64,000 nt of DNA from Bacteroidia bacterium (lineage in GTDB: Bacteria > Bacteroidota > Bacteroidia > Flavobacteriales_D > Parvicellaceae), in the NCBI GenBank assembly GCA_030426105.1, contig JAUHZI010000004.1, positions 1 through 64,000 on the forward strand. The letters are read 5' to 3'. Of the stretch, positions 1-11,052 are shown piece after piece (position 1 is the stretch's first letter; every line of letters begins with the position of its first letter). A program made the position numbers and the translations under genes. The notes below the pieces were generated by a model. The model had not been told where the DNA came from, did not search any database, and saw only the letters and a program-made list of their open reading frames with translations.

Positions 1-631
1 TTAATTTCTGCAGTTTCAAAAGAAGCAATATATACTCCTAGAATGCTAATAACCATACCTAACAAGCCAATAAGTAAGATATTTCCAGAAAGCCCTTCTC
101 TATACATAACAAAAATAAAGGAAAAGAAAACAAGTAACGTTCCTGCATCAGGTTGCAAAAGAATGAGTCCCCCAGGAATAGCAAGAATGAGTACTACAGT
201 TGCTTTTGTTCGGATGTCCTGAAGCTTAACATTAATTTGACTCATGTAATAAGCAATTGCCATTGCTGATGCAAATTTTGAGAATTCGGAAGGTTGCAAA
301 GAAAAGCTGCCTAGTTTAAACCACGATCGAGCTCCATTAATTGGTGGCATTACTAATACTACCATAAGCATAGCTATTACTATACCATAAGTTAAGTAGG
401 AAGATTTTTTTATTAAGCTACTGTCCATCAGAAGGATAATTCCCCCAATAGTAGAAGATACAGCAATCCAGAATAACTGTTTTCCATACGGTTTTGTCCA
501 AGTATAAATGGCTGGAAAATTTTCATCATAACTAGAAGAATAGATTGTCAATAACCCCATAAAAGCTAATGCGAAATACATTAGCAATAATGGAATATCG
601 ATTTTCTTTAATATGTTTTGTTCTCTAGCCA
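1..631 (-). CDS. rodA: Rod shape-determining protein RodA (FtsW/RodA/SpoVE family), partial, continues past window start
   Basis: Translation MAREQNILKKIDIPLLLMYFALAFMGLLTIYSS... SFSLQPSEFSKFA; directly downstream of pbp2/mreDCB. Confidence 0.9.
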
Positions 632-2470
632 TTAGTGTTTAAAATCAGAGTGTTTGGTTAAGATAACGGCATCTAAAATTCTTTTTTCTTTTTTCTTTCC
701 GCGCTCCGATAATTTACCTTTTAGATATTTTTCAATCATAACGCTTGCTATAGGAGCGGCCCAAGTTCCTCCCCAAGTTCCATATTCTACATATACTGCA
801 ATTGCTATCTTAGGGTTGTCTTTTGGGGCGAATGCTATAAAGACAGAGTGGTCATTAAAACTCTTATTTTCTACCGTACCTGTTTTTCCGCATACAGCTA
901 TACTGTCGATTTGTGCTTGTCTAGCAGTTCCACTCAATACCACTTGCTCCATCGCATTTCTCACAGGAGTAAAGAAGGATGAGTCAACTACTGTATAATG
1001 CCTTTTCTTAAAAGTTCCTTTTTTATCTCCATTTTCTCCAATTTTTTTAACTAAATGTGGCGTGTAATAGTAACCTTTATTTGCCAAAATAGCTGCTAAG
1101 TTAGCCATTTGAAGTGGCGATACCCCAATTTCACCCTCTCCTATACTGTTGGAATAAATGGTGCTAAATGCCCAACGATTTTTTCCATACCATTTATCGT
1201 AGAAAGTGGTGTCAGGAATATTACCACTTTTTATGCCTGGAATATCTGAGTCAAATCGCGTGCCTAAACCAAAACTTTTTACAGCCTTTCTCCATTTAGT
1301 TAAGCCTATTCTACTGTCTTTAAATATAGATCCAGACTCACCACGCATAATTAAACGCTTGTACACTTGATAAAAATAAGGGTTACATGAATGTTTAATA
1401 GCGATACCAACATTAGCAGGGTGTTCGTGGTTATGACAACCAATTAATGCTTTGTTACAAGTAAAGCCCGTATTTTCAGTAATAACACCTTCTTGCATAG
1501 CAACCAGAGCTTGAACAAGTTTGAAGATAGATCCTGGTCTGTAATTTGAATTATAAACACCTCGATTTAGTAAGGGCTTTAGCGAGTCATTTTTACTTAG
1601 TTCAGACCACGTTTTAGCAAAATCTCTTCCTACCAATCCGCGAGGAGAATAGGTTGGAGCAGAAACCATAGAAAGGATTTCCCCGGATGAGGGCTCTATG
1701 GCTACGATACAGCCTATTTTATTTTGCATCAGTTGTTCCCCATATTTTTGAAGTTGCAAATCAATGCTGCTATATAGTTTTTTTCCCTCTTCAGCATATT
1801 CTGTATTTAATGCTGTTGTCTCATTTCCTAAGCGATCTCTTAAATATTTTAGAGACCCGCGTTTACCTCTTAATTCATATTCGTAAGTTCTTTCAAGTCC
1901 TGTAATACCGATGTAATCATCCATAAGGTAATAAGGGTCTTCTTCTTGTTGATCTTTAGCATATTGTTCTGCACTAATTTTCCTGATATAACCTAAAATA
2001 TGACCTCCAATATCATGAGGGTAACCGCGCTGAGTATTTTTCTTCGTTTCAAACCCTTTATAATGTTTTAACTTTGTAATAATAGCTCCATAATCTTCTT
2101 GGGATACACCTTCAATAAAAACAGAAGCTTTGTATGGAGCATAGTTTCTAGCTTTTTTTAAACGTTTATCAAAGTCTGGTCTTGTCAGTCCTAAAACACT
2201 ACATAGTTCAAGAGTGTCTAATTCACCAATTTTGTTAGGAGTTACCCATATGTCGTATACCTGATTTGCAATGACTAATAATTCTCCATTTCTATCATAA
2301 ATTAGTCCTCTTGAAGGCTTAATCACTTTTTGACTATGTGTTATTTTTTCTGCTCGATCTATCCATTTATCATCTAAGACCTGAATATAAAGTAAACGGG
2401 AAATAAATATTATACCCATAAAAAGCATAACCAATATAATTACCCAACGTCGACCTTGATACGGATCCAT
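632..2470 (-). CDS. mrdA: Penicillin-binding protein 2 (peptidoglycan D,D-transpeptidase)
   Basis: PBP dimer and transpeptidase motifs (RPGSIFKLVQ, SCN, KTGT); mre cluster context. Confidence 0.93.
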   Translation of the reverse strand: MDPYQGRRWVIILVMLFMGIIFISRLLYIQVLDDKWIDRAEKITHSQKVIKPSRGLIYDRNGELLVIANQVYDIWVTPNKIGELDTLELCSVLGLTRPDFDKRLKKARNYAPYKASVFIEGVSQEDYGAIITKLKHYKGFETKKNTQRGYPHDIGGHILGYIRKISAEQYAKDQQEEDPYYLMDDYIGITGLERTYEYELRGKRGSLKYLRDRLGNETTALNTEYAEEGKKLYSSIDLQLQKYGEQLMQNKIGCIVAIEPSSGEILSMVSAPTYSPRGLVGRDFAKTWSELSKNDSLKPLLNRGVYNSNYRPGSIFKLVQALVAMQEGVITENTGFTCNKALIGCHNHEHPANVGIAIKHSCNPYFYQVYKRLIMRGESGSIFKDSRIGLTKWRKAVKSFGLGTRFDSDIPGIKSGNIPDTTFYDKWYGKNRWAFSTIYSNSIGEGEIGVSPLQMANLAAILANKGYYYTPHLVKKIGENGDKKGTFKKRHYTVVDSSFFTPVRNAMEQVVLSGTARQAQIDSIAVCGKTGTVENKSFNDHSVFIAFAPKDNPKIAIAVYVEYGTWGGTWAAPIASVMIEKYLKGKLSERGKKKEKRILDAVILTKHSDFKH

Positions 2471-2471
2471 G

Positions 2472-2990
2472 TTATTGTTTTTTGATGGTTAAATATTGAT
2501 ATAAGGCTGATAAAATAATCGCTACTATAGAAGAAGATAGTGCTTTAATAAAAACAATTAAAGTTGCCTGATAATTAAGAGATTCAAAAGCAAAATAGGT
2601 CAAATGAAAACTTAAGAATAACAAAGATGAATAGATGAGGTATTGTCCTAATGGTAGTGCAGTGATATTAGGAATGAAAAATGACTCAAAACCCTCTCTA
2701 GGAGATATCAATCTAAGAATGTAAGGCCTTAAAAATGAGGTGACAAGCATAGCAGAAGCATTGATCCCTAATGTGTTGTGGAAGGCATCAAGTATAATTC
2801 CTATAATAAAGCCAACTAATAGTAAACGAGGACCTCGCCAACTAACAGGTAAGATTAAAATACTCGTTCCTAAGATAATAGGAGCAATGTAAGTATTGAG
2901 TGATCCAAAGCTAACCTGATCAATTACCAAAACTTGGACTAGTAATAATCCAATAAAATGAATAATATGTTGTATTGAGTTACTCATCAA
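2472..2990 (-). CDS. mreD: Rod shape-determining protein MreD
   Basis: Small hydrophobic protein between mreC and pbp2. Confidence 0.85.
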   Translation of the reverse strand: MMSNSIQHIIHFIGLLLVQVLVIDQVSFGSLNTYIAPIILGTSILILPVSWRGPRLLLVGFIIGIILDAFHNTLGINASAMLVTSFLRPYILRLISPREGFESFFIPNITALPLGQYLIYSSLLFLSFHLTYFAFESLNYQATLIVFIKALSSSIVAIILSALYQYLTIKKQ

Positions 2991-3819
2991 GTTCTACTGA
3001 ATCGATTAATTGTTTTAGTTCATTACTATTGATATCATCAACCACAAAAATGCTGTAAACATTCCCAAAACTTTCTGCTAGTTTAACGGTAATCAATTGA
3101 GTCCCTTTACCTGGTATTTCTTCCGTGCTTTGAATAGTGCCAATTAATTCTCCCTCAGGAAAAAAACCGTCACCTCCAGTTGTAATAATGGTGTCTCCTA
3201 TATTTACTGGAATGAAATCTGAAATATCATTTAAAGTTGCTGTTTGCCAGTTATCTGCTGAAGACCATGTTAATAAACCAAATGATTTTGATTTTTGATG
3301 TCGAACAGCTAGCTCAAATTTAGGATGTATAATTGGAAGTACTGTTGAATAATGGTCGCTACACGCTACAGTATAACCTAATACTCCATGGGTTCCAATT
3401 ACCCCCATGTTTTTAGTTATACCATTAGTTGTTCCTTTGTTAATTGTGAGGAAATTATATCGTTTATCCTTAGTAGAACGGATTACAGAAGCAGATTGGA
3501 ATTGATATTGTTGTAAGTAAATAGTGTCCTCTCGTTGGGTGAAATAATTGCCAATAGCATTTCCACTTCCTTTAACTTTTTCTTGGAGAACTTTGTTTTG
3601 TATTCTCAATAATTCGATTTCTTTTTTTAAACTGAAGTATTGTTCAATATTGTTAGAAGCGTTGTAAAGCTCTCCTATAAACTGATTAGAAGAGTTTGCA
3701 AATTGAGAATGTTGATAAGGATTGTTTTTAGAAAAGATGAGTACCATACAAATCAACTGTAAAATCAAAAAGATAAAAACAGTACTATATTTTTGAAAGA
3801 ATTTAAAAATATTTTGCAT
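2980..3819 (-). CDS. mreC: Rod shape-determining protein MreC
   Basis: N-terminal TM and coiled coil, MreC-type beta domain, synteny. Confidence 0.92.
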   Translation of the reverse strand: MQNIFKFFQKYSTVFIFLILQLICMVLIFSKNNPYQHSQFANSSNQFIGELYNASNNIEQYFSLKKEIELLRIQNKVLQEKVKGSGNAIGNYFTQREDTIYLQQYQFQSASVIRSTKDKRYNFLTINKGTTNGITKNMGVIGTHGVLGYTVACSDHYSTVLPIIHPKFELAVRHQKSKSFGLLTWSSADNWQTATLNDISDFIPVNIGDTIITTGGDGFFPEGELIGTIQSTEEIPGKGTQLITVKLAESFGNVYSIFVVDDINSNELKQLIDSVELDE

Positions 3820-3900
3820 GGTTCTACTCCAATCTTTACACGGAAAAAGCCGTATTAATATACAGCTTTTACCAACTTAAATTTAGTTTGTTTTTGGTTT

Positions 3901-4926
3901 TTATTGCTTGATTAAGAACTGGTATTTATCAATGTTCTTCAATGCAATTCCTGTTCCCCTTGCTACTGCCCTTAATGGATCTTCAGCAATGTGAACTGGA
4001 AGTTTAGTTTTCTCTGAAATACGTTTGTCCAAACCTCTTAACATCGAACCACCACCAGCTAAGTATATACCTGTTTTATAGATGTCAGCTGAGAGTTCAG
4101 GAGGTGTCATTTCTAACGCATTCATAATCGCTTCTTCAATCTTAGCAATAGATTTGTCTAAGCAGTGAGCAATTTCCTGATAAGTTACATAAATCTCCTT
4201 TGGAATACCAGTCATTAAATCTCGTCCACGAACAGGAAAATCCTCAGGAGGGTTTTCCAATTCTGTTACAGCAGCTCCAACTTCAATTTTAATTTGCTCA
4301 GCAGTTCGCTCACCAATTAAAATGTTATGTTGACGCCTCATATATTCTTCAATGTCACCAGTAAAGTCATCCCCAGCAACACGGATAGATTTATCACATA
4401 CAATTCCTCCAAGAGCAATGACCGCAATCTCAGAAGTACCTCCACCTATATCAATAATCATATTCCCCATAGGCTCTTCTACATCGACACCAATACCAAT
4501 TGCAGCGGCCATAGGTTCGTGAATCAAATAGACCTCTTTTCCTCCTGCATGTTCAGCAGAATCTTGTACGGCTCTTTTTTCAACTTCAGTAATCCCAGAT
4601 GGGATACAAATTACCATTCTTAATGAGGGTTGAATTAATTGACGTTTAGAGCTAATCATCTTAATCATCCCTCTAATCATGTGCTCAGCAGCGTGGAAAT
4701 CGGCAATTACTCCATCGCGAAGAGGACGAACTGTTTTGATGTTTTCATGGGTTTTTCCATGCATCTGTTGAGCCTTTCGTCCAATCCCAATAATCTTGTT
4801 TGTCGTTCGGTCTATTGCTACGATAGAAGGCTCATCAACAACCACTTTATCATTTTGGATGATTAATGTGTTGGCTGTTCCTAAATCGATAGCTATTTCT
4901 TGTGTAAATACGTTAAATAATCCCAT
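3901..4926 (-). CDS. mreB: Rod shape-determining protein MreB
   Basis: Actin-like ATPase motifs IDLGTANTLI, IDIGGGTSEIAVI. Confidence 0.97.
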   Translation of the reverse strand: MGLFNVFTQEIAIDLGTANTLIIQNDKVVVDEPSIVAIDRTTNKIIGIGRKAQQMHGKTHENIKTVRPLRDGVIADFHAAEHMIRGMIKMISSKRQLIQPSLRMVICIPSGITEVEKRAVQDSAEHAGGKEVYLIHEPMAAAIGIGVDVEEPMGNMIIDIGGGTSEIAVIALGGIVCDKSIRVAGDDFTGDIEEYMRRQHNILIGERTAEQIKIEVGAAVTELENPPEDFPVRGRDLMTGIPKEIYVTYQEIAHCLDKSIAKIEEAIMNALEMTPPELSADIYKTGIYLAGGGSMLRGLDKRISEKTKLPVHIAEDPLRAVARGTGIALKNIDKYQFLIKQ

Positions 4927-4947
4927 TATTTGTATTTATTGTGTTAG

Positions 4948-6477
4948 TTAGTGTTTAAAATGTCTTGTCCCTGTAAAAACCATAGCAATACTGTTATCAT
5001 TACAGTAATCGATAGAGAGTTGGTCTTTAATAGAGCCTCCTGGTTGTACCACTGCGTTAATGCCCTCTTTCCCTGCTATTTCAACACAGTCAGGAAATGG
5101 GAAGAAAGCATCAGAAGCCATAACTGCATCTTTCAAATCAAAGTTAAAAGACTTTGCTTTGTGAATCGCTTGGTTTAAGGCATCAACCCTAGATGTTTGA
5201 CCTGTTCCACTAGCTAAAAGTTGTTTGTTTTTGGTTAAAACAACGGTGTTTGATTTCGTATGTTTCGAAATTTTGCTAGCAAATTCTAAGTCAGTAAGTT
5301 GTGTTTCAGAAGGAGTAAGGGTAGTAGCTTTTTGAAAATCTTCTTTTTTGTCAGTAATACTATCTTTTTCCTGATATAGAACACCATTCAGCAAGGTTCT
5401 GATTTGTGTTTTAGGAAAGTCAATGTCTTTTTGAATCAATAAGATTCTATTCTTTTTACTTTTTAATAATTCTAAAGCTTCTGCTTCAAAGCTTGGTGCA
5501 ATTACAACCTCACAAAATAGTTTGTTGATTTCTTCAGCACTTGCCATATCTATAGGCGTGTTGGTGATTAATATCCCACCAAAAGCAGATACAGGGTCAC
5601 CAGCTAGAGCTGCTAAATAAGCTTCTTTAACAGTAGGCCTAGTTGCAATTCCACAAGCATTATTGTGTTTTAGGATCGCAAAAGTAGGCCCCTCATTTTT
5701 AAATTCTTGCATCAACGATACAGCTGCATCTACATCTAACAAGTTATTGTAACTTAATTCTTTTCCATGTAATTTATCAAAAAGTTCAGATAGATTCCCA
5801 TAGAATATTCCTTTTTGATGTGGGTTTTCCCCATATCTTAGAACGGTTGAGTCAAGAATACTGGTCTTTAAAACACCATCATTATCACCATTAAAATAGG
5901 TGAAAATTTGAGTGTCGTAATGAGATGAAACATTAAAAGCAGCTGTGGCAAATTGTTTACGTTCTTCAACCGTTGTGTTTCCTTCTTGTTCTGTTAGAAC
6001 TTGTAATAAGTCTGAATATTGGTCCTTTGATGAAACAATAAGAACATCTTTATAGTTTTTGGCAGCAGCTCTGATTAAAGAAATACCTCCAATATCAATT
6101 TTTTCAATAATAGCTTCGTGACTAGCGCCTGAAGCAACAGTATCTTCAAAAGGATAAAGGTCAACAATTACTAAATCAATTTCTGGAATTTGATACTCGT
6201 CTAGTTGAGCAACATCACTATCTAAATCTCTACGGCTTAAAATCCCACCAAATACTTTTGGATGTAATGTTTTTACTCTCCCTCCCAAGATTGATGGGTA
6301 ACTTGTTAAATCCTCAACTCGAGAGACAGAACATCCTTGCTCTTCGATGTATTTTTGTGTTCCTCCAGTAGAAAAGATTTCCACATTTAATTCGTCAAGT
6401 GTTTTTACTATTTTATCTAAGTTTTCCTTGTTGAAAACCGAGATTAATGCCTTTTTGATTTGTTTTTTTTGGCTCAT
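4948..6477 (-). CDS. purH: Bifunctional AICAR formyltransferase/IMP cyclohydrolase
   Basis: ALISVFNKENLDKIV, STGGTQKYIEE, LRYGENPHQKG, LKHNNACGIA motifs. Confidence 0.97.
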   Translation of the reverse strand: MSQKKQIKKALISVFNKENLDKIVKTLDELNVEIFSTGGTQKYIEEQGCSVSRVEDLTSYPSILGGRVKTLHPKVFGGILSRRDLDSDVAQLDEYQIPEIDLVIVDLYPFEDTVASGASHEAIIEKIDIGGISLIRAAAKNYKDVLIVSSKDQYSDLLQVLTEQEGNTTVEERKQFATAAFNVSSHYDTQIFTYFNGDNDGVLKTSILDSTVLRYGENPHQKGIFYGNLSELFDKLHGKELSYNNLLDVDAAVSLMQEFKNEGPTFAILKHNNACGIATRPTVKEAYLAALAGDPVSAFGGILITNTPIDMASAEEINKLFCEVVIAPSFEAEALELLKSKKNRILLIQKDIDFPKTQIRTLLNGVLYQEKDSITDKKEDFQKATTLTPSETQLTDLEFASKISKHTKSNTVVLTKNKQLLASGTGQTSRVDALNQAIHKAKSFNFDLKDAVMASDAFFPFPDCVEIAGKEGINAVVQPGGSIKDQLSIDYCNDNSIAMVFTGTRHFKH

Positions 6478-6700
6478 TTTAATTTAGAAACTAGCGTTGT
6501 GGTAATTGCAAGTTGTAAATATAGAAACTATTTCCTTAATAATAATAGGCGTTTTGGTGGTGCTCCTTTCATTGTTAACAACTAAAATCAAATGTTTATA
6601 ATTAAAATATTTTGTTCTAATTCTGAAAATCTATCATTGCTAAATTTTTATTAATCAAATTACAATTGTATATTCGCGGACTTAAAATTTTTTATAAAGA

Positions 6701-8905
6701 ATGGCAGTAATTGGAAAAATTAGAGAAAAGTCAACCTTACTGGTGATTTTCGTAGGTCTAGGATTACTTTTGTTTATAATCCCTTTTGACAGAATATCTA
6801 GTTATTTTTACGGGACAGGTGAACAACCAATAGGTAGTATCAATGGGAAGCCAATGTTGGACTCAGAATGGCACTACAACTATAAGGTAGATAGTACAAT
6901 CAGTGTATATAGGCAACAATATATGCAAGCTGGTCAAGTTTTAGTACTTGATGAGCAACAAAACGATCAAATTAAAAATAATGTTTGGAGTCAACTTGTT
7001 GTAGGAACATTATTTGGAAAGCAATTAGCAGAAATTAATTTGGGTGTTGGAAACAAAGAGTTGAATGATGTCTTAATTTACGGAGAAGAGCCTTCGAAAG
7101 TAATTCAAGATATGTTTACTTTTAATGGTAAATTCGAGAAAGATTCTGTTAAACCTGGTATTGACCGTGTATTAGTTGGAGGAAAAGGAGCAAAAGCTTG
7201 GTTGTACAGCAATGTAGAGCAGCCGATTAAAACTCAACGTTTGAGAGATAAGTATACTAAAATGGCAAAGTTTGGTGCTTACGCAACTAATCAAGATGCT
7301 AAACGTAAGTTTATAGAAAAGAATACAAAAGCTTCTATTCGATATGCGTATAAAGAGTTTAGTACTATACCTGATTCTTTAGTTGATGTAACTGATGCAG
7401 ATTTAAAAGCATATTATGATGCGCACAAAAATGAGAAAAAGTGGGAGCAAGAATCAGAAGTTAGAACAATTGATTATGTTACGTTTAAAGTTACACCATC
7501 TCAAAGTGATAAGGAACAAGCATTGGCTGAAATGGAGAGAAAAAAACAAGCGTTTGAAAAAACAAACAATGATTCTTTATTTGTAGCAAATAATGCAGAA
7601 ACTCCAATTGGTGCAGCGCAACAAAGACAGGGGCAAATCCAGTTAAACGTTGTTGATGTTTTACCTGTTGAACCATACAAGCCAGGAAGCGGAAGTTTTT
7701 CTGTTACAACTGATGAGCAAATAACTGCAGCTCAAAAAGGAAATGTTATAGGCCCAGTTGTTGAAGGAAATAAAATTCAATTGATCAAAGTAAGAGATGT
7801 CGTTACAAAAAACGAAGTGACTGTTCGTCATATCTTAGTTTCAGCTAAAGAAGGAGATGCTGATTTCGACAAGAAAAAAGCATTTGCAGATAGTTTATTG
7901 AGAGTGTTAAAAGCAGATCGTTCAAAGTTTGTTGATTTTGTATATAAGTACTCAGAAGATCCAGGTTCTAATACACCAGGGAAAGATGGAGAGTACACAT
8001 TTGATAAAGACATTAACTTCGTGCAAGAGTACAAAGATTTTGGATTTAACAAACCAGTTGGAGCTTTAGAAATTGTTAAAACAACTTTTGGGTTTCATAT
8101 TATGGAGAACTTAAAGAGAGGAGACAATGAATACAAAATGATAGCAATTGTTGATGCTAAAGTTAAACCAAGCAAAGTTACAAGAGATATAGCATATACT
8201 GAAGTTGTAGACGGATTCTATAAGCAAGCAAAAGCTGTAGGTTTTGAAAAAGCTGCGGAAGAAGTAAATAAGGAAGTTAAAACTGCTGAGAATGTAAGAG
8301 TTGAAAGCCCATTTATTGGAGAGTTAGGAAAGAACATGGATTTAGTAAAGTGGAATTTTAACCATAAAGTAGGTAGTATTTCGGATCCTAAGTTTATTAA
8401 TGACGAATTGCTAGCAGTGACTTCTCTTAAGAGTGAAGTTAGTGAAGGAGTTCCTTCGTTTGAAGGGATTAAAGAGCTAATGAGACCATATGTTGTTAAA
8501 GATAAAAAAGCGGAATACCTTTTAGGAAAAGTAGGAGGAGCAACTACAGTTGATGATGTGGCAAAAGCATTGGAAGTTGTAGCTCAGCCAGCAGATATTG
8601 ATTTAAGCATGAATAACTTACCTGGTTTAGCTGGTGGTGTAGAACCAGAAGTTATCGGAACTATTTTTGCAACAGAAGCAGGAACAACAACCCAACCTTT
8701 TAAAGGTAACAATGGAGTTTATATAGTTGAGGTTACTTCAAAAAATGGAGCTACCATTGCTGAAAATCAAGATTACAGTGTTGAGAAAGGGACATTGTTA
8801 GGTGAGATTAGAGCTAATGTTGAAGCAAAATTAATAGAGTCGCTAGCAAAAGCCGCAGACTTTAAGGATTGGAGAATGAAACAACAAATCATTAATAACA
8901 ATTAA
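6701..8905 (+). CDS. Peptidylprolyl isomerase, PpiD/SurA-like (SurA_N + rotamase)
   Basis: N-terminal TM; rotamase segment VRHILVSAKEGD...FGFHIMENLKRG. Confidence 0.88.
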   Translation: MAVIGKIREKSTLLVIFVGLGLLLFIIPFDRISSYFYGTGEQPIGSINGKPMLDSEWHYNYKVDSTISVYRQQYMQAGQVLVLDEQQNDQIKNNVWSQLVVGTLFGKQLAEINLGVGNKELNDVLIYGEEPSKVIQDMFTFNGKFEKDSVKPGIDRVLVGGKGAKAWLYSNVEQPIKTQRLRDKYTKMAKFGAYATNQDAKRKFIEKNTKASIRYAYKEFSTIPDSLVDVTDADLKAYYDAHKNEKKWEQESEVRTIDYVTFKVTPSQSDKEQALAEMERKKQAFEKTNNDSLFVANNAETPIGAAQQRQGQIQLNVVDVLPVEPYKPGSGSFSVTTDEQITAAQKGNVIGPVVEGNKIQLIKVRDVVTKNEVTVRHILVSAKEGDADFDKKKAFADSLLRVLKADRSKFVDFVYKYSEDPGSNTPGKDGEYTFDKDINFVQEYKDFGFNKPVGALEIVKTTFGFHIMENLKRGDNEYKMIAIVDAKVKPSKVTRDIAYTEVVDGFYKQAKAVGFEKAAEEVNKEVKTAENVRVESPFIGELGKNMDLVKWNFNHKVGSISDPKFINDELLAVTSLKSEVSEGVPSFEGIKELMRPYVVKDKKAEYLLGKVGGATTVDDVAKALEVVAQPADIDLSMNNLPGLAGGVEPEVIGTIFATEAGTTTQPFKGNNGVYIVEVTSKNGATIAENQDYSVEKGTLLGEIRANVEAKLIESLAKAADFKDWRMKQQIINNN

Positions 8906-8928
8906 TAATTGTTGATGTTATGAGTATT

Positions 8929-8968
8929 AAAAAGGAAGGTTGATTTTTTCAGTCTTCCTTTTTTTTTG
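8929..8968 (+). terminator. Intrinsic terminator downstream of the PPIase gene
   Basis: AAAAAGGAAG ... CTTCCTTTTTTTTT. Confidence 0.7.
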
Positions 8969-8997
8969 AATAACTTTAGCGGAATTAAAGAGAGCAT

Positions 8998-10437
8998 ATG
9001 CAAATACAAAATTATATAGGAGGATCACTGATAAACCCAAGTAGTAATTTGTTTTTAGATAATTATAATCCTGCTCAGGGTAAAGTGTATAGTTATATTC
9101 CAGATTCTGAAAAAGAAGATATAGAAAAGGCATATAAGGCTGCAAAAGAAGCTTTTCCATCATGGAGTAAGACGACAAGAGAAGAGCGTTTTAGAATAAT
9201 GATGAAAATAGCTGATCTAATTGAACAGAAGCATGACGAATTAGCCTTAGCAGAATCTATCGATAATGGAAAGCCTGTTAAGTTAGCTCACCATGTGGAT
9301 ATTCCAAGAGCTGCAAGTAATATCCGTTTTTTTGCGACAGCGATTATGCATTATGCCTCCGAGAGTCATGATATGAATGGAGTGGCAATCAATTATACTT
9401 TACGTAAACCGATAGGTGTAGTTGGATGTATATCACCGTGGAATTTACCATTGTATTTGTTTACTTGGAAAATAGCACCAGCTTTGGCTGCTGGAAACAC
9501 TGTTGTTGCTAAACCATCTGAAGTAACACCAATGACAGCGTATTTATTCTCTAAAATTTGTATAGAAGCTGGATTGCCTGAGGGAGTATTGAATATTGTT
9601 CATGGTTTAGGAGTAAAAGTAGGAGCCGCTATTACAGAACACCCTGGTATAAAAGCAATTTCATTTACTGGTGGTACCGAAACAGGAAAAGCAATAGCAA
9701 AAGTGGCAGCTCCAATGTTTAAAAAATTGAGCTTAGAACTAGGAGGTAAAAACCCAAACATCATTTTTGCCGATTGCGATTTTGAAAATGCATTGAGAAC
9801 ATCGGTAATGTCGTCGTTTGCGAATCAAGGTCAAATCTGTTTGTGTGGATCGCGTATTTTTGTTGAGCGACCAATCTACGAAAAGTTTAAAACAGCTTTT
9901 GTAGAGAAAGTTAAGAAATTGAAAGTTGGAGACCCCAATGATGCTTCAAGTAATTTAGGAGCTTTGGTGTCTAAAGATCATCTTGAAAAGGTATTAGGAT
10001 ATATTGAGTTGGCCAAAGAAGAAGGAGGAACAATTTTAACAGGAGGAGAACAAATCCATTTAGATGGAGAATTAAAAGAGGGGAATTATTTAGCTCCAAC
10101 TGTTATAGAAGGTTTAGCGTTTAATTGTAGAACCAATCAAGAGGAAATATTTGGACCAGTGGTTACCATAATGCCTTTTGATACAGAAGAGGAGGTCTTA
10201 ACTTATGCTAATAGTACACAATATGGATTAGCTGCTACCGTTTGGACTCAAGATGTTACTAAAGCCAATCGAGTTGCTGCTCAATTAGAGTCAGGAATTG
10301 TATGGGTGAATTGTTGGTTAGTAAGAGATTTAAGAACACCTTTTGGGGGTGTGAAAAGCAGTGGAGTAGGTCGAGAAGGAGGATTTAATGCATTAAACTT
10401 TTTTACCGAACCGACTAATGTATGTATAAAACTATAA
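8998..10437 (+). CDS. Aldehyde dehydrogenase family protein
   Basis: ALDH motifs SLELGGKNPNIIF, FANQGQICLCGSRIFV. Confidence 0.93.
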   Translation: MQIQNYIGGSLINPSSNLFLDNYNPAQGKVYSYIPDSEKEDIEKAYKAAKEAFPSWSKTTREERFRIMMKIADLIEQKHDELALAESIDNGKPVKLAHHVDIPRAASNIRFFATAIMHYASESHDMNGVAINYTLRKPIGVVGCISPWNLPLYLFTWKIAPALAAGNTVVAKPSEVTPMTAYLFSKICIEAGLPEGVLNIVHGLGVKVGAAITEHPGIKAISFTGGTETGKAIAKVAAPMFKKLSLELGGKNPNIIFADCDFENALRTSVMSSFANQGQICLCGSRIFVERPIYEKFKTAFVEKVKKLKVGDPNDASSNLGALVSKDHLEKVLGYIELAKEEGGTILTGGEQIHLDGELKEGNYLAPTVIEGLAFNCRTNQEEIFGPVVTIMPFDTEEEVLTYANSTQYGLAATVWTQDVTKANRVAAQLESGIVWVNCWLVRDLRTPFGGVKSSGVGREGGFNALNFFTEPTNVCIKL

Positions 10438-10528
10438 GAAAGCTGATTGCTATAAAAAAGAACAAATTGTTAATAGATAATTCAATTAAGAACCACTTCA
10501 ATAAGTAATTTTGTAAAAAAGATAAACT

Positions 10529-11041
10529 ATGTTTAAGAAAACAGCGAAAGAAACAATAGCTATTCAAACAAAGTTAGTAATGCCTAATGATACAAACCCG
10601 ATGGATACCTTATTTGGGGGGCGCTTGATGGCATGGATGGACGAAATCGCAAGTATTTCAGCGTTTAGACATTCTGGAAGAATATGTGTTACAGCATCTA
10701 TTAACAATGTTTCATTCGAACATCCAATTGTTGCAGGAGATTTTGTCACACTAGAAGCTAAAGTTTCAAGAGCATTTAACTCTTCAATGGAGATTTTTGT
10801 AGATGTTTCTGTCGAAGATGCAATGGGAAAAAGAAAGAAATGTAATGAAGCAATATTTGTCTTTGTAGCAATAGATCAGTTTAGAAATCCTATACAGATA
10901 CCAGACTTAGTTCCAGAGACTGAGTTAGAACAAAAACGTTTTGATTCAGCATTAAGACGTAAACAATTGAGTTTAGTCTTAGCAGGCAGAATGAAACCAT
11001 CTGAAGCAACAGAATTACAATCTATTTTTGAAACAGAATAA
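10529..11041 (+). CDS. Acyl-CoA thioesterase (hotdog fold)
   Basis: TKLVMPNDTNPMDTLFGGRLMAWMDEIASISA motif. Confidence 0.9.
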   Translation: MFKKTAKETIAIQTKLVMPNDTNPMDTLFGGRLMAWMDEIASISAFRHSGRICVTASINNVSFEHPIVAGDFVTLEAKVSRAFNSSMEIFVDVSVEDAMGKRKKCNEAIFVFVAIDQFRNPIQIPDLVPETELEQKRFDSALRRKQLSLVLAGRMKPSEATELQSIFETE

Positions 11042-11052
11042 TTAAATCATTT

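Noticed and set aside
8927-9178. Minus-strand ORF overlapping the start of the aldehyde dehydrogenase
   Set aside because: Antisense to a clear CDS and its promoter/terminator region.
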